A stretch of DNA of 39,907 bases from an uncultured Desulfuromonadales bacterium (GCA_903868145.1 CAIPTY010000092.1:1-39907), one strand, 5' to 3'; numbered from the stretch's first letter, positions 1 to 9,763 are shown. Notes: generated by a model from the sequence alone, not told the origin. Program-made: numbers and translations.

Positions 1-217
1 AATGCATTGGTACCCTCCTGTAATGAACGGAAGGTATCATCCGGAACAAATTCAAATCGAAAAAAGAACAGTTGTGTCAAAGAACAATACAAATTAATAA
101 GTTACAGACGAACAATCAAATTTTACCGGACAGTAGTGCTTCAAGACATTAAATTTAGCACCGGTGCCATGCAATTCAAATATACCACGAAAGTGTGATT
201 TAGGATCTGGAGGACAG
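1..217. other. AT-rich upstream region without a supported gene
   Basis: Visibly AT-rich stretch before the first supported gene. A 63-codon open frame at 7-198 has no convincing ribosome binding site and a composition like random AT-rich DNA, so it is not called. I could not fix a -10/-35 promoter with confidence. The only clear signal is the GGAGG ribosome binding site at about 209-213 serving the next gene. Confidence 0.5.
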
Positions 218-1039
218 ATGGTAACGGTACACAACCAATTTGAAACGCAGGTCGCCCAGCGATCACTTTATATGCAGTACCGACACGCTGTTGCTGCGGG
301 CACTTCTCTACCAAGCTTTGCTGAAGCTGGTTTTCGGGTTTTTTCACAGACGGACGAAGATGGTATATTATTGATGCTCTTTGCAGCAATCGGGATGACA
401 AATAGATTCTGTGTTGACATGGCATTTCACTCTCCTCTTGAAGCAAATACCACGAACCTCATTTGCAACTGGGGATGGAACGGTTTGATGGTTGAGGGTG
501 ATTGTGCTGCAGTAAAATATTCTCAGGAGTGGTTTTTGAATCACCCAGACACAAGAATATTCCCCCCTAAAGTCGTTCAATCTTGGATCACTGCTGAGAA
601 TGTTAATAAATTACTTATAGATAACGGTGTTGCAGGCGAAGTAGATCTTTTAAGCCTTGACGTTGATGGGGTTGATATATGGATATGGAACTCCCTTACC
701 GCAATTTCTCCACGAGTCATTGTGCTTGAATTCATGAACATCTGGGGAGCGGAGGACTCCGTCACAATTCCTTACCAAGCAGACTTCAATCGAATGGATT
801 TTCATGAGGATTTTTTTGGTGCTTCATTATCCGCTTTCGTCAAGCTTGGCCAGGTAAAGGGGTATCGCCTAGTAGGTTGCAATAGATTAGGTTATAATGC
901 TTTTTTTATAAGAAACGATATCGCCGCACACCTCTTTCCGGAAGTGACTGCGGAATCTTGCCTGTCACTTCCATTTCCCCAATATGCCCGTAAAACTAGA
1001 CTGCATGCAGTTGCGCACTTTCCATGGCAACGAATATAA
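218..1039 (+). CDS. FkbM-like class I methyltransferase-fold protein, degenerate SAM motif
   Basis: 273 residues. The start at 218 is preferred over the upstream ATG at 164 because GGAGG lies just upstream of 218 and nothing comparable precedes 164. The C-terminal half matches the FkbM-like SAM-dependent methyltransferase pattern often found in glycan clusters: LSLDVDGVDIWIW at about residues 145-157, PRVIVLEF shortly after, and YRLVGCNRLGYNAFF near 215-230. The glycine-rich SAM-binding motif I expected near residues 65-77 reads VDMAFHSPLEANT, where family members normally carry a D/E-x-G-x-x-G type loop, so SAM binding may be weakened or lost. It is the first gene of the glycan locus and is cytosolic by composition. 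Methyl transfer to a sugar is inference; a non-catalytic role is possible. Confidence 0.7.
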   Translation: MVTVHNQFETQVAQRSLYMQYRHAVAAGTSLPSFAEAGFRVFSQTDEDGILLMLFAAIGMTNRFCVDMAFHSPLEANTTNLICNWGWNGLMVEGDCAAVKYSQEWFLNHPDTRIFPPKVVQSWITAENVNKLLIDNGVAGEVDLLSLDVDGVDIWIWNSLTAISPRVIVLEFMNIWGAEDSVTIPYQADFNRMDFHEDFFGASLSAFVKLGQVKGYRLVGCNRLGYNAFFIRNDIAAHLFPEVTAESCLSLPFPQYARKTRLHAVAHFPWQRI

Positions 1040-1051
1040 AGGAACTAATAC

Positions 1052-1114
1052 ATGCCCACAAAGGAGTTGTACGCAATGGACAATAGCCCGCTTGGAACCT
1101 GGGTACTGGAGTAA
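1052..1114 (+). other. Very short ORF with good ribosome binding sites, possible gene remnant
   Basis: A 20-codon frame starts at ATG 1052 (AAAGGA about 8 bases upstream) with a second in-frame ATG at 1076 preceded by AAGGAG at 1061-1066. It ends with TAA at 1114. Two well-placed ribosome binding sites on such a short frame suggest either a leader peptide or the intact 5' end of a gene whose body has been lost. The peptide is not recognised. Confidence 0.3.
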
Positions 1115-1120
1115 GGCGAC

Positions 1121-1453
1121 ATGATCCAGCTTGTTTCAGGTGGTCATTGTTTCAAATGTATTGATGACACAAGTGTATTCCGCACCACTGAACCGCTGTT
1201 GCACGCCAACGAAAATGTTGGTGATGTCAACTACCACATGCTAATCATGAATAAATCCATTAACCGCATCCAATACCTCCGAGAAACCTACAAGATGCGT
1301 TATCTTTTCATACCGGAGATATACGATGTTCTGCATTATTCAGGACTGAAATCCACATTTTGCAATGGCTGGATGGAGTGTGCAGCACCTGAAGCCACTA
1401 TGTGGTCTCTCTGTTGCGGGGCAGCCTGCAAAGAAATCTGGGACGTTGTATGA
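1121..1453 (+). CDS. Small hypothetical protein, possibly a gene fragment
   Basis: 110 residues, no family recognised. GGAG and AAGG lie 5-13 bases upstream of the ATG. It is cysteine-rich for its size, with seven Cys clustered near residues 10-13 and in the last third. Its TGA stop overlaps the next start as ATGA at 1450-1453, which suggests translational coupling to the downstream glycosyltransferase. The short length and the preceding orphan frame at 1052-1114 raise the possibility that this is part of a decayed larger gene. Confidence 0.45.
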   Translation: MIQLVSGGHCFKCIDDTSVFRTTEPLLHANENVGDVNYHMLIMNKSINRIQYLRETYKMRYLFIPEIYDVLHYSGLKSTFCNGWMECAAPEATMWSLCCGAACKEIWDVV

Positions 1454-2637
1454 CAAGGATAATGGCGTCGATTCTCGTTACCGCTCCCTTTAAAAATGAT
1501 GAACGGATGTATCCACACCTGCACGATACTCTTGTAAATCTGAGGAAGCGTTATGATGAAGTAATCTATGTAGAAGATGAACTACAATACAGACACCATG
1601 TTGATATTGACCGGTTGATGAGTTCCTACACAAATTCCGACGATTTGGTAACGCAGAGAATCATCCAGGGTGCCATTAAGGAAACAATAGGAACTTTAGA
1701 ACGTAGTCGCGCTGCTTATGTTGAAAAATTGAGGTCAATAGTATTTAATAACAATCGGTTCATTGTGTTGGCTGTTGATGATAATGCTTTTAACGTGGCA
1801 ATGGAAGTTTTCCCGTGCAACACAGTTTACTGGAGCTTTGATGCCATCGGCAAGGACAGTCCCCAGCGGCTTAACATCAACGGGTTTGTAGAACGATTAA
1901 TTCGTGACAACTCTAAAATATCACTTCAGGCTAAAGCCCTCATAGTCCAGGACGCACCACGAGAATATCATTTGATGGAATGCCTAAATGCCACATTCTG
2001 TAAAACGATCTACCTACCTGTTTCTCTTAATGACACAACATTCTGTGCGATTGCAGCGCTGAAAAGAGGACAGGAGTTCAGGCTAAAAACACTCAAAGTA
2101 GTTCAAAGTGGACATATCTGTTGCACAAACCGATATTCAGATGCACTTGCCAGATCATATCAAGGCTGGCCGTATGGCACTGAACTTTATTTCAGGGGAT
2201 ATATTGGATCAGATTTTATATCCGCGACAGAAGGCCTTATGAGGCCATTTGATATTTCCAGGGAGTTCTATGACAATAAGGTTCTCCCGATGATATTTAA
2301 TAATTTTGATGTTGGTTTTATTGGACATCAGGAGACCGACCGAAACCATCATCTTATTGTCAATGCCTCCAGCCAATTGGCTGCCTATATAAGATTGGGC
2401 ATGCCGGTTCTCTGCTGTGGTTCGGATCAGTTAAATGCTTACGTAAATGATAATAAAATTGGCTTTGCAACTTCTCACCCTTTAAATATACACTCGGAAC
2501 ATATTACTGAACTTGTAAAAAATTATTCAATCTATTCGCGAAACGCTCGTAAACTGTTTGAAGAAAAATATGATTTGAATCGACATATGACTTCCGCACT
2601 TTACCCTGAGCTGGATTCAATGCTTAATATTATTTAA
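1450..2637 (+). CDS. Glycosyltransferase-like protein, probable GT-B fold
   Basis: 395 residues from the ATG at 1450, which overlaps the previous stop as ATGA. An in-frame ATG further upstream at 1402 would add 16 residues inside the preceding gene and is not favoured. The N-terminus (ILVTAPFKND) and the C-terminal part resemble GT-B glycosyltransferases. Near residues 287-332 VGFIGHQETDRNHH is followed by YIRLGMPVLCCGSDQLNAYV, the usual arrangement around the donor nucleotide-sugar pocket, where the sugar-binding loop precedes a strand with a small hydrophobic P-V-L. No signal peptide or membrane segment is seen. It probably transfers a sugar to the glycan built by this locus; donor and linkage are unknown. 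Confidence 0.6.
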   Translation: MTRIMASILVTAPFKNDERMYPHLHDTLVNLRKRYDEVIYVEDELQYRHHVDIDRLMSSYTNSDDLVTQRIIQGAIKETIGTLERSRAAYVEKLRSIVFNNNRFIVLAVDDNAFNVAMEVFPCNTVYWSFDAIGKDSPQRLNINGFVERLIRDNSKISLQAKALIVQDAPREYHLMECLNATFCKTIYLPVSLNDTTFCAIAALKRGQEFRLKTLKVVQSGHICCTNRYSDALARSYQGWPYGTELYFRGYIGSDFISATEGLMRPFDISREFYDNKVLPMIFNNFDVGFIGHQETDRNHHLIVNASSQLAAYIRLGMPVLCCGSDQLNAYVNDNKIGFATSHPLNIHSEHITELVKNYSIYSRNARKLFEEKYDLNRHMTSALYPELDSMLNII

Positions 2638-2709
2638 TTTTACTAATTACAAAATTTTTAATTATGTGCTGTAACATCAATTTCTGAATCAACCGTATTA
2701 CGGATATCT

Positions 2710-4770
2710 ATGAGCGATCAAACCAAAGATTTCACAAATGCCGTAAAATCTTGGATGGGCGGTGACGATGCGCTTGCTCACAAGGAGTTGGCGTGTTGCC
2801 ATTCACTTCATGCGCAGAACCTGCTGAGGCTTATTGATAAACCCTGCATACATGTTCTTGCCCAACTCCCCATAATTACAAACGGTTCGCAGGATTTACT
2901 TTCTGGAGCAACATTCGATCCGAAATTCAAAATAGAAAACATTGGGTTTGACCGACAAGACCTTCCGAACCGACCATATGCGGATGTTCATGAATTATAT
3001 GATTCTGCCAACCCACCTGATTTTTATTTTACACAGATGGTCGAATGGAACCTGATTCCACCAAATATTCAAGAACTGCCCTGCCCGATCTTTGGGCAAA
3101 CTTCTGACTACGATCTGCATATTCAGTCAATCTATCCCTGGCTTTCCCTGTTTGACGAACTGATTGTCAATGGCCCCAACGAGATGGATGAGGTAAGCAG
3201 GCTAAGCGGTGTACCGATAACAGCCTATCGAAAAACTTTTAACATTTCAGATGCGCTGCCCCCCCTGCCTCCACCGGGTTTGCGTGAGTGTGACCTATTC
3301 GTGTCCGGTACGACCATGCACCCCTATCACCCGGATAAAGCTCGCATCTTCAACCGTATCTTGGATATCCCGGATGTTAACATGCTATTTTGTAACTGTT
3401 TTCTGTTACGAAATGCCTATTACGAGATGTTGGGACATTCCAAAATGGCGCTGACCTTTATTCGCCACGCCGATGCCATGCCGACGCGAGGTTTGGAGTC
3501 ACTGGCAATGGGATGTGCCCTGATTGTACAAAAGCAAAGCGTGCTGACACACTATTTAGGTGAGGAGGAAGGTGTTGTTACATACGATAACCAAAAAGAT
3601 GATCTGCTGGATGTGATAACTTGGATCAAACGGGAGTGGCCTCTCTTCGAGCAGCGGGCGCGTCGCGGAGCCGAGTTTGTGCGCCGAGAGTTCGGTGCGG
3701 CACGAGTGGCTTCACAGTATCTGCGTTTCCTGACAGTGCTTGCGGCAAAACCGCGCCCGCTACGTCAGGTAAGGTCGGTTGATAGCTTAACGCAGAAAAG
3801 AAGTATTCAAAGCAGGGGTTGGGGGTTTCCGCAGGACATATACACCGATCTGATTAACGAGAATAAGCGTAGAAGTACAGAAAAAGAAAATACTGGCCTT
3901 AGAGAAAGCCCATCGGAAATTAACGACAGGGTTCGCGATAACATGCTCGACTATTATACCTGGGCATGGAACGCCACAGACAGCGAATATCAGTATCATC
4001 GCGATCAATTGTCGGAAATTATGCTTGACTTTCGCCAAGGGACAGCCAGTTTCCCCCGATCCCTCATACTTCATTTTAATATGATTCGAGCGGCTCTGCA
4101 TTTCGGCAGCCCTGGAGATGTGCAAGAAGCACTTGTGAGGGCTGAAATTGTTGTCGGCAAGATGGAATCCTATTGGCACCTGTTACCCCTTGATGATGCC
4201 ATGCCGTGGGATTTCTTTAGCCAGATGTTTAATTACAGGAGCTATTTTGATCTTATCACCGGACAGCTGAAAGGCAGCCTGCAGTTGACGAACCAACATG
4301 TTAAACTGGTTCTTGCCTCGCTGAATTATTACCTGGGAAATTACACCGATCATCTGGCCTTTTTGGAAAGAGCGGTGGAGCTTGACCCAGAGTTCCCTTT
4401 TTACCGATATCGGCTGGCGCTGGAGTTGCTCATACGCGGAGAGGAAGGCAACTGCAACAGGGCGGGAATATTGCTGGAATCACTTGTTGAAGATTCCATT
4501 TTATTCGCGTATGCATACCCACTTCTGGAAAAAATGGTACTGGAGCAGGGCTTTCAATCGAAGCGGTTCCCCTGTTTTCGGGAAAGGTTTCAGCGGGCAA
4601 CAGACTATTTGTTTACAAGTAATGAAATGATCGAGGACTGGTTAATTAATCGCTATCTGCGGCCGGATCCCACGCACGATGGCAATGACAGGGAGATGTA
4701 CCCCCGTTCCTTACGTCAACTTGCGGAAGAAGCGATTCATCTTATTCAAAAAAAACGGGTTATGCATTGA
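2710..4770 (+). CDS. CgeB-like GT-B glycosyltransferase with C-terminal TPR-like region
   Basis: 686 residues. Residues 1-345 form a GT-B glycosyltransferase of the CgeB/Glyco_trans_1_2 type. FVSGTTMHPYHPDK near 197-210 begins the C-terminal Rossmann half, and RGLESLAMGCALIVQKQS near 260-278 is the donor-binding helix and strand. Residues 400-686 are helical and TPR-like, for example YYLGNYTDHLAFLERAVELD near 540-560. A TPR next to a GT is common in bacterial protein-glycosylation clusters, where it may hold the acceptor protein. The preceding 72-base gap (2638-2709) is AT-rich, with no clear promoter and a weak ribosome binding site. The gene ends in TTGA, shared with the next start. A run of eight A at 4748-4755 lies near the stop. 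Confidence 0.75.
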   Translation: MSDQTKDFTNAVKSWMGGDDALAHKELACCHSLHAQNLLRLIDKPCIHVLAQLPIITNGSQDLLSGATFDPKFKIENIGFDRQDLPNRPYADVHELYDSANPPDFYFTQMVEWNLIPPNIQELPCPIFGQTSDYDLHIQSIYPWLSLFDELIVNGPNEMDEVSRLSGVPITAYRKTFNISDALPPLPPPGLRECDLFVSGTTMHPYHPDKARIFNRILDIPDVNMLFCNCFLLRNAYYEMLGHSKMALTFIRHADAMPTRGLESLAMGCALIVQKQSVLTHYLGEEEGVVTYDNQKDDLLDVITWIKREWPLFEQRARRGAEFVRREFGAARVASQYLRFLTVLAAKPRPLRQVRSVDSLTQKRSIQSRGWGFPQDIYTDLINENKRRSTEKENTGLRESPSEINDRVRDNMLDYYTWAWNATDSEYQYHRDQLSEIMLDFRQGTASFPRSLILHFNMIRAALHFGSPGDVQEALVRAEIVVGKMESYWHLLPLDDAMPWDFFSQMFNYRSYFDLITGQLKGSLQLTNQHVKLVLASLNYYLGNYTDHLAFLERAVELDPEFPFYRYRLALELLIRGEEGNCNRAGILLESLVEDSILFAYAYPLLEKMVLEQGFQSKRFPCFRERFQRATDYLFTSNEMIEDWLINRYLRPDPTHDGNDREMYPRSLRQLAEEAIHLIQKKRVMH

Positions 4771-6335
4771 ATATCCTCTATATCCCACTTGAGTTTTCTA
4801 CCTGGAACGCAGCACGAAGCTGGAGTTATTCTGCCCAGTTGGGACTCGAAGAGGGTTTTACGGCACATAATCTGGATTTCCTGACCATTCCTGCTATTCA
4901 AGGCATTCCCTCCCATTTCCCGGCCTCGTGGCTCTCTCATGCCAGGCGGCTCTGCGCCGGTCGCTGCTTTGATCAGGTATGGATTGAACTGGTGCATACC
5001 GACCCTGGCGAAGAGTTTCTGGAGTGGCTCGTTGCCATTGCCCCGGTACGGATCGCACTGATACCCGAGTCGCTGGAGTTCGACGAGGAAATTTACCACC
5101 TCCACCCGCCGCTGCGTAACAGAAAGGCGGTAGTCGATTCACGTCTCCGCTTTATGACCCACGCATTGGCGGTTGATGAGGAAGATACCGACAGGCTTAA
5201 CGACAGCGGAGTGGTGAAAGCGCTCTGGTGGCCACAGGCAGTGCCGGAAAGATATATTTGTCAACCAAGCGCCGTCGCTGCCGAACAGGCCATCTTTGGC
5301 GGGGCAGCTTATTCCTGGCGACAGCAGATTCTCGACTATCCGTCGCTATCGACTTTGCTGAAGAAGATGCCCTCACCGGAGAATGGCACGAACTATCCGG
5401 CGCTCTTCGATGCCGTCAACCGTATCTCCCTTTCTGCACTGAACAGCGGTATGAATGCTGATGAAACCATACTGACCGTTTATCTCTCTGTGCTGAGGGG
5501 CATTCGCCAGGAATGCTTCTCCCTCTGGTTGAAACGCCTTGGTTCCGGTTGTGCCGTAGTAAATTTACCGGGCTATATCAAGTCCTATCCTGGACGGGTG
5601 ATTGAAGGCATGGCAGCGGGCCGCCCTGTCATCTCCTCCGAGGTGCCTGACAGACAACGCACCAAAGACCTCTTCCGGGATGGAGAGGAGATTCTGCTCT
5701 TTCCGCAAGATCGGCCGGATATTCTGGAGCGACACATCATCAAATTGCGAAACGAACCCATTTTCGCACAGCAGTTGACTGAACATGCACGGACAAAGAT
5801 GTGGCGCTTTCACACCATGGAAAAACGCATTGCTCAAGTATTACTCTGGATTCGTACCGGCACTGAGCCGTGCTATCATGAACAGACAGATAATACCGGC
5901 CTTGATGACGCGTTGCGAGAATGGCGGGCCGCATATTCCGCTTTTGGACAAATCACAATAGCGCAGGCGGCTCGAGACTGTACTGATCTTTGCAGCTATA
6001 CCCAAATAGTCAGCACTGCCCTTGAGCGGCAAGACATTGACCGGGCCATCCACCTGATGGAGCAGGTAGTCCATCTTGAACCGCAATTTTCAGATATGCT
6101 GATGACTCTTTACAGTACCAATAATGATTTAGCAAAAGCAGCTGGGTACAGCCTGGTAGCGATGACCAACCGCGAGCCCAACATCGATCTGCTGATCGCA
6201 GCCTGTGAAATTGCTGTGAGTCAGAACAATCACCCCGCAGGAATTGCTTTCCTGAAAGAAGCTTTGAGACTAAACCCGACTGAAGAGCAGTTGGGGCGAT
6301 TATTGAAATTCAATTTCGTACGGGAAGAGTATTAA
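4767..6335 (+). CDS. CgeB-like glycosyltransferase with C-terminal TPR-like repeats
   Basis: 522 residues starting at TTG 4767, which overlaps the upstream stop (TTGA at 4767-4770). No in-frame ATG lies nearby, and the sequence from MNILYIP onward fits a GT-B N-terminal strand. GYIKSYPGRVIEGMAAGRPVISSEV near residues 268-292 is the conserved C-terminal donor-binding segment (E-G-M-A-A-G-x-P-V-I), typical of CgeB/Glyco_trans_1_2 proteins. Residues 400-522 are TPR-like (DRAIHLMEQVVHLEP near 425-440). The stop overlaps the next ATG by one base (TAATG). It is probably cytoplasmic and adds one residue to the glycan; donor unknown. Confidence 0.75.
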   Translation: MNILYIPLEFSTWNAARSWSYSAQLGLEEGFTAHNLDFLTIPAIQGIPSHFPASWLSHARRLCAGRCFDQVWIELVHTDPGEEFLEWLVAIAPVRIALIPESLEFDEEIYHLHPPLRNRKAVVDSRLRFMTHALAVDEEDTDRLNDSGVVKALWWPQAVPERYICQPSAVAAEQAIFGGAAYSWRQQILDYPSLSTLLKKMPSPENGTNYPALFDAVNRISLSALNSGMNADETILTVYLSVLRGIRQECFSLWLKRLGSGCAVVNLPGYIKSYPGRVIEGMAAGRPVISSEVPDRQRTKDLFRDGEEILLFPQDRPDILERHIIKLRNEPIFAQQLTEHARTKMWRFHTMEKRIAQVLLWIRTGTEPCYHEQTDNTGLDDALREWRAAYSAFGQITIAQAARDCTDLCSYTQIVSTALERQDIDRAIHLMEQVVHLEPQFSDMLMTLYSTNNDLAKAAGYSLVAMTNREPNIDLLIAACEIAVSQNNHPAGIAFLKEALRLNPTEEQLGRLLKFNFVREEY

Positions 6336-9300
6336 TGATACAGTCAGGTACTTCAACATATGATTCCACTCCGGACTATTACTCATATTCCCGCCCAGAA
6401 ATCCAGCAGCTGATTAATCCAGCCGCTTCTCGTATCCTGGATGTGGGGTGTGCTAGCGGTTTGATGGGATATGAGCTGAAGCTGAAGCTAAACGCAGAAG
6501 TATGGGGAGTGGAGAATATTCCTTCCGCTGCTTCACAGGCAGAAAAGCTGCTCGACCGGGTGCTGATGTGTACCATTGAAGATGCACTCCCCCAATTGCC
6601 GGACGGCTATTTTGATACGATCATCTGTGCCGATGTGCTAGAGCATCTGATTGACCCGTGGCAAATCCTGAATAGCCTTAGACAAAAACTGTCTGAAGCC
6701 GGGGAGGTGGTCGCCAGTATTCCGAATGTCCGCTATTGGCAGGTTGTCAAGGGGCTGCTTGAAGGGAGATGGCCATACGAAGAAGCCGGAATTCTTGATC
6801 GAACACATCTCAGATTCTTCACAAGAAATGAGTGCCTGCGGCTGTTTGAAGCCACTGGATATGCCATTGTACGTAGTGAAGCGATTGTTCTCAGGGGTGA
6901 TTCAACGATACCGGACAGCATCGTCACATCGTTACAGATGGCAGCTCTTGATATCAAAACCCTTTCCGAAGAAAGCCTCCACTATCAATATGCGTTTGTT
7001 GCAAAACCGGTACAAACAACAAACAATAAGCCGGAATTACCTGCCGGGGTGCCGTCAGGGCTGACATCCATCATCATCCTTACCTTGAACCAGTTGCCGT
7101 TCACGCAGGCTTGCCTCGAAAGCATCAGCCAAAACACTCCCGAACCATATCAACTGATCATGGTGGACAACGGCTCCAGCGATGGAACCGTTCAATGGCT
7201 GCAGGAGCAGGCACGGAGGGATGACCGCATAAGCGTTTTCGAAAACGCTGTTAATCGGGGTTTCGCTGCTGGTTGTAACCAGGGGATCAGCGCAGCCAGC
7301 GGGGAGTATATCCTGCTGCTCAACAATGATACGGTGGTCACCGAAGGATGGCTCGGCGGGATGCGGGAGCTGCTTGATCGCTATTCTGATGCGGGGGTAA
7401 TCGGTCCGATGACCAACAGCGCCAGCGGGGTTCAGGTAGTTGCCGATGTCGGATATGATACCATGGCCCAGTTGCCGCCCTGGGCTGCAGCTTTTCGCGA
7501 AGAACACCGCTACAGGATCATCCCGCAGCGCCGAATCGTCGGTTTCTGCATGCTGTTTCGCAGAGAACTGACTGACAGCATCGGCTTACTGGATGAGTCC
7601 TTCGGTTCGGGCAATTACGAAGATGATGATTTCTGCCTGCGTGCCGAGTTGGCGGGCTATCGAAACCTGATTGCCGGAGATGTCTTCATTCACCATGAAG
7701 GGGGGGCAACATTCTCCGGTAATCATATCGATCGCGGCAACGAAAACCGGAAGAACCGCACCCTTTTCAGCCGGAAGTGGGATCACAAGGGGCTTGAGGA
7801 ATCGATGCTCCGGCGCTGGCTGGTTTTGCACGCTCTTGAAGAAGCTGAACAGAAACAGCAGCGTGGCGATGTCGATGGAGCGGTGTCGATTCTGCTTCAT
7901 CGTGGCATCAAGATCGATCAGGAATCCGTTTTCCCCTATTTCAAGCTGGCCGAGATTCTGTTGGCAGCCGCTCGCTATGACGATGCCCTTGAGGTGCTAC
8001 AGGAGATGCCTTCCAATGCCGACCGTATGATCATGGCAGAGATTGGGGCCACCTGCCATACAGCTCTTGGAAACGATGAAGCGGCTCGTCAGGCTGCTCT
8101 TCAGATTCAGGAACGCCCGCGCGCACTTGTGGCACTGGGGACACTGGCGGCGCGACAGGAAAAAACTATTGACGCGGAGGCGTTCTTTCGACGGGCGATT
8201 GCCCTGGACCCCTCCTGCGGCAGTGCCTGGCTCTCTCTGGGGATGCTGCTATGGGGGGAAGGGAAGCAGAATGAAGCCTGGCAGGCTGTTCGCCGCTCAG
8301 TTGTGGTTAACCCATTGAATAATGAGGCGGTAACCATACTACAGGACATGTCCATGAGACTCGAATGTCTGTCAACTGCTCTGCTGCTTATCGGGGATTC
8401 CGTAAAACTTTATCCGGACGGCCGCAATCTGAGCCTGACGTATGCCGAACTGCTGGCGCAGAGTGGCTGTGATTTCCAGGCTTTGGAGGAATGCGAGCGC
8501 TTTCTGGTCCGATTTGGCATGGATGAAAATCTGCTTGCACGTGCCTTAGAGCTGCGTGAACAAGTTGGCGTGCATGATCATCAGTCTGTCACAGGGATGC
8601 CGCTCATTTCCCTCTGTATGATCGTCAAGGACGAAGAAAAACAGCTGGCCCGCTGTCTTGCGAGCATCAAACCGGTTGTTAACGATATCGTGATTGTGGA
8701 TACCGGCTCCAGCGATCGTACCACCGATATTGCCGTTGCCTTTGGTGCCCGTGTTTTTCAGTTCCCCTGGAACGGTAATTATTCAGCGGCACGCAACCAT
8801 TCACTGGCTCAGGCAAGGGGAAAATGGATTTTGGTAATGGATGCCGATGAGGTGTTGTCCGAGCAGGATTATCCGCTCTTTGAGCAGATGATGCGCTGTC
8901 ATCCCGGCACGCAGGTTGCCTGGAGTGTAACCACCAGAAACTACACTAACCGGGTGGAGAGTGAGGGTTGGCATGCCAATGACCACGATTTTCCGGAGCA
9001 AGAGCAGGGGGACGGTTGGTACCCGAGCAAAAAAGTGCGACTGTTCCCGGCGTTGCAGAGTGTCAGATTCCGCGGGGACATTCATGAAATGGTCGAGTCC
9101 GATCTGAGAGATTTGGGGATACCAATAGAAGATGCAGGATTCGTCGTACACCATTACGCTGAACTTGCTGAAGATGATCGCAGGGCAAAGCAGTTGCGCT
9201 ATTATGAGTTGGGGAAGCAGAAATTGTTGGAAAACCCCGACGACATACTTGCGATTGTTGAACTGGCACTTCAGGCGGGGGAACTGCGATTGTTTCCTGA

Positions 9301-9763
9301 GGCGTTGGAGCTCTGGAATAGCCTGTTAAACCGTGGTGTTATGACTCGGGATGTCTACTTCAACCGCTCATATGTGTTAATGGGGTTGAACCGTTTCAGC
9401 GAGGCATCCGAAATGGCGCGCAAGGCTCTGGAGATTGATCCTGATCATAAGGAATCTGCCTACAACTGCGGCATGAGCCTCCTGAACCTTGCCAGACCTG
9501 AACAGGCTGTGGAAACAGTCGCTCAGGAATCGGCAAAACACCCCGATTATCCGCTTCTCACGGCGCTGCTCTGCGTGCTATATCTGTGCACCGAGGAACA
9601 AGAATCTGCCGTGAATATCCTGGAAGATTTAAAGTCACGCAATTATGGGATAGCAAACTATATCCGTGAAAGAGTGACTGTTCTGGAGCAGCTCGGTCAT
9701 TTAGCCCTGGCGCAGCGGCTTCGGCAAGCTGCCGAGATGCCTGTTGTTACTATCCCGGCTTAG
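6335..9763 (+). CDS. Multidomain methyltransferase - GT2 - TPR - GT2 - TPR protein
   Basis: 1142 residues. Domain order: class I SAM methyltransferase at about 30-230 (motif I ILDVGCASG near 34-43, then ADVLEHL); family 2 glycosyltransferase at about 240-500 (IIILTLNQ, DNGSSDGT near 278, NRGFAAGCNQG, LLNNDT near 329, which carries the DxD-equivalent); TPR helices at about 510-740; a second GT2 at about 755-925 (CMIVKDEE, VDTGSSDRT near 788, MDADEVL near 835, FRGDIHEMVE); and TPR again to the end. Both GT2 modules keep the nucleotide-binding D and metal-binding acidic motifs, so both look active. The start overlaps the previous stop (TAATG at 6333-6337). The protein could perform two transfers and a methylation on one acceptor, with the TPR parts binding protein. 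Substrate inferred from context only. Confidence 0.85.
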   Translation: MIQSGTSTYDSTPDYYSYSRPEIQQLINPAASRILDVGCASGLMGYELKLKLNAEVWGVENIPSAASQAEKLLDRVLMCTIEDALPQLPDGYFDTIICADVLEHLIDPWQILNSLRQKLSEAGEVVASIPNVRYWQVVKGLLEGRWPYEEAGILDRTHLRFFTRNECLRLFEATGYAIVRSEAIVLRGDSTIPDSIVTSLQMAALDIKTLSEESLHYQYAFVAKPVQTTNNKPELPAGVPSGLTSIIILTLNQLPFTQACLESISQNTPEPYQLIMVDNGSSDGTVQWLQEQARRDDRISVFENAVNRGFAAGCNQGISAASGEYILLLNNDTVVTEGWLGGMRELLDRYSDAGVIGPMTNSASGVQVVADVGYDTMAQLPPWAAAFREEHRYRIIPQRRIVGFCMLFRRELTDSIGLLDESFGSGNYEDDDFCLRAELAGYRNLIAGDVFIHHEGGATFSGNHIDRGNENRKNRTLFSRKWDHKGLEESMLRRWLVLHALEEAEQKQQRGDVDGAVSILLHRGIKIDQESVFPYFKLAEILLAAARYDDALEVLQEMPSNADRMIMAEIGATCHTALGNDEAARQAALQIQERPRALVALGTLAARQEKTIDAEAFFRRAIALDPSCGSAWLSLGMLLWGEGKQNEAWQAVRRSVVVNPLNNEAVTILQDMSMRLECLSTALLLIGDSVKLYPDGRNLSLTYAELLAQSGCDFQALEECERFLVRFGMDENLLARALELREQVGVHDHQSVTGMPLISLCMIVKDEEKQLARCLASIKPVVNDIVIVDTGSSDRTTDIAVAFGARVFQFPWNGNYSAARNHSLAQARGKWILVMDADEVLSEQDYPLFEQMMRCHPGTQVAWSVTTRNYTNRVESEGWHANDHDFPEQEQGDGWYPSKKVRLFPALQSVRFRGDIHEMVESDLRDLGIPIEDAGFVVHHYAELAEDDRRAKQLRYYELGKQKLLENPDDILAIVELALQAGELRLFPEALELWNSLLNRGVMTRDVYFNRSYVLMGLNRFSEASEMARKALEIDPDHKESAYNCGMSLLNLARPEQAVETVAQESAKHPDYPLLTALLCVLYLCTEEQESAVNILEDLKSRNYGIANYIRERVTVLEQLGHLALAQRLRQAAEMPVVTIPA

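Noticed and set aside
7-198. 63-codon + strand frame at the left edge
   Set aside because: No ribosome binding site or recognisable content; Lys/Asn-rich as expected for AT-rich non-coding DNA.
4748-4755. A8 run near the end of the 686-residue glycosyltransferase as a phase-variation tract
   Set aside because: It is short and only a few codons from the stop, so slippage would barely change the protein; coupling effects are speculative.
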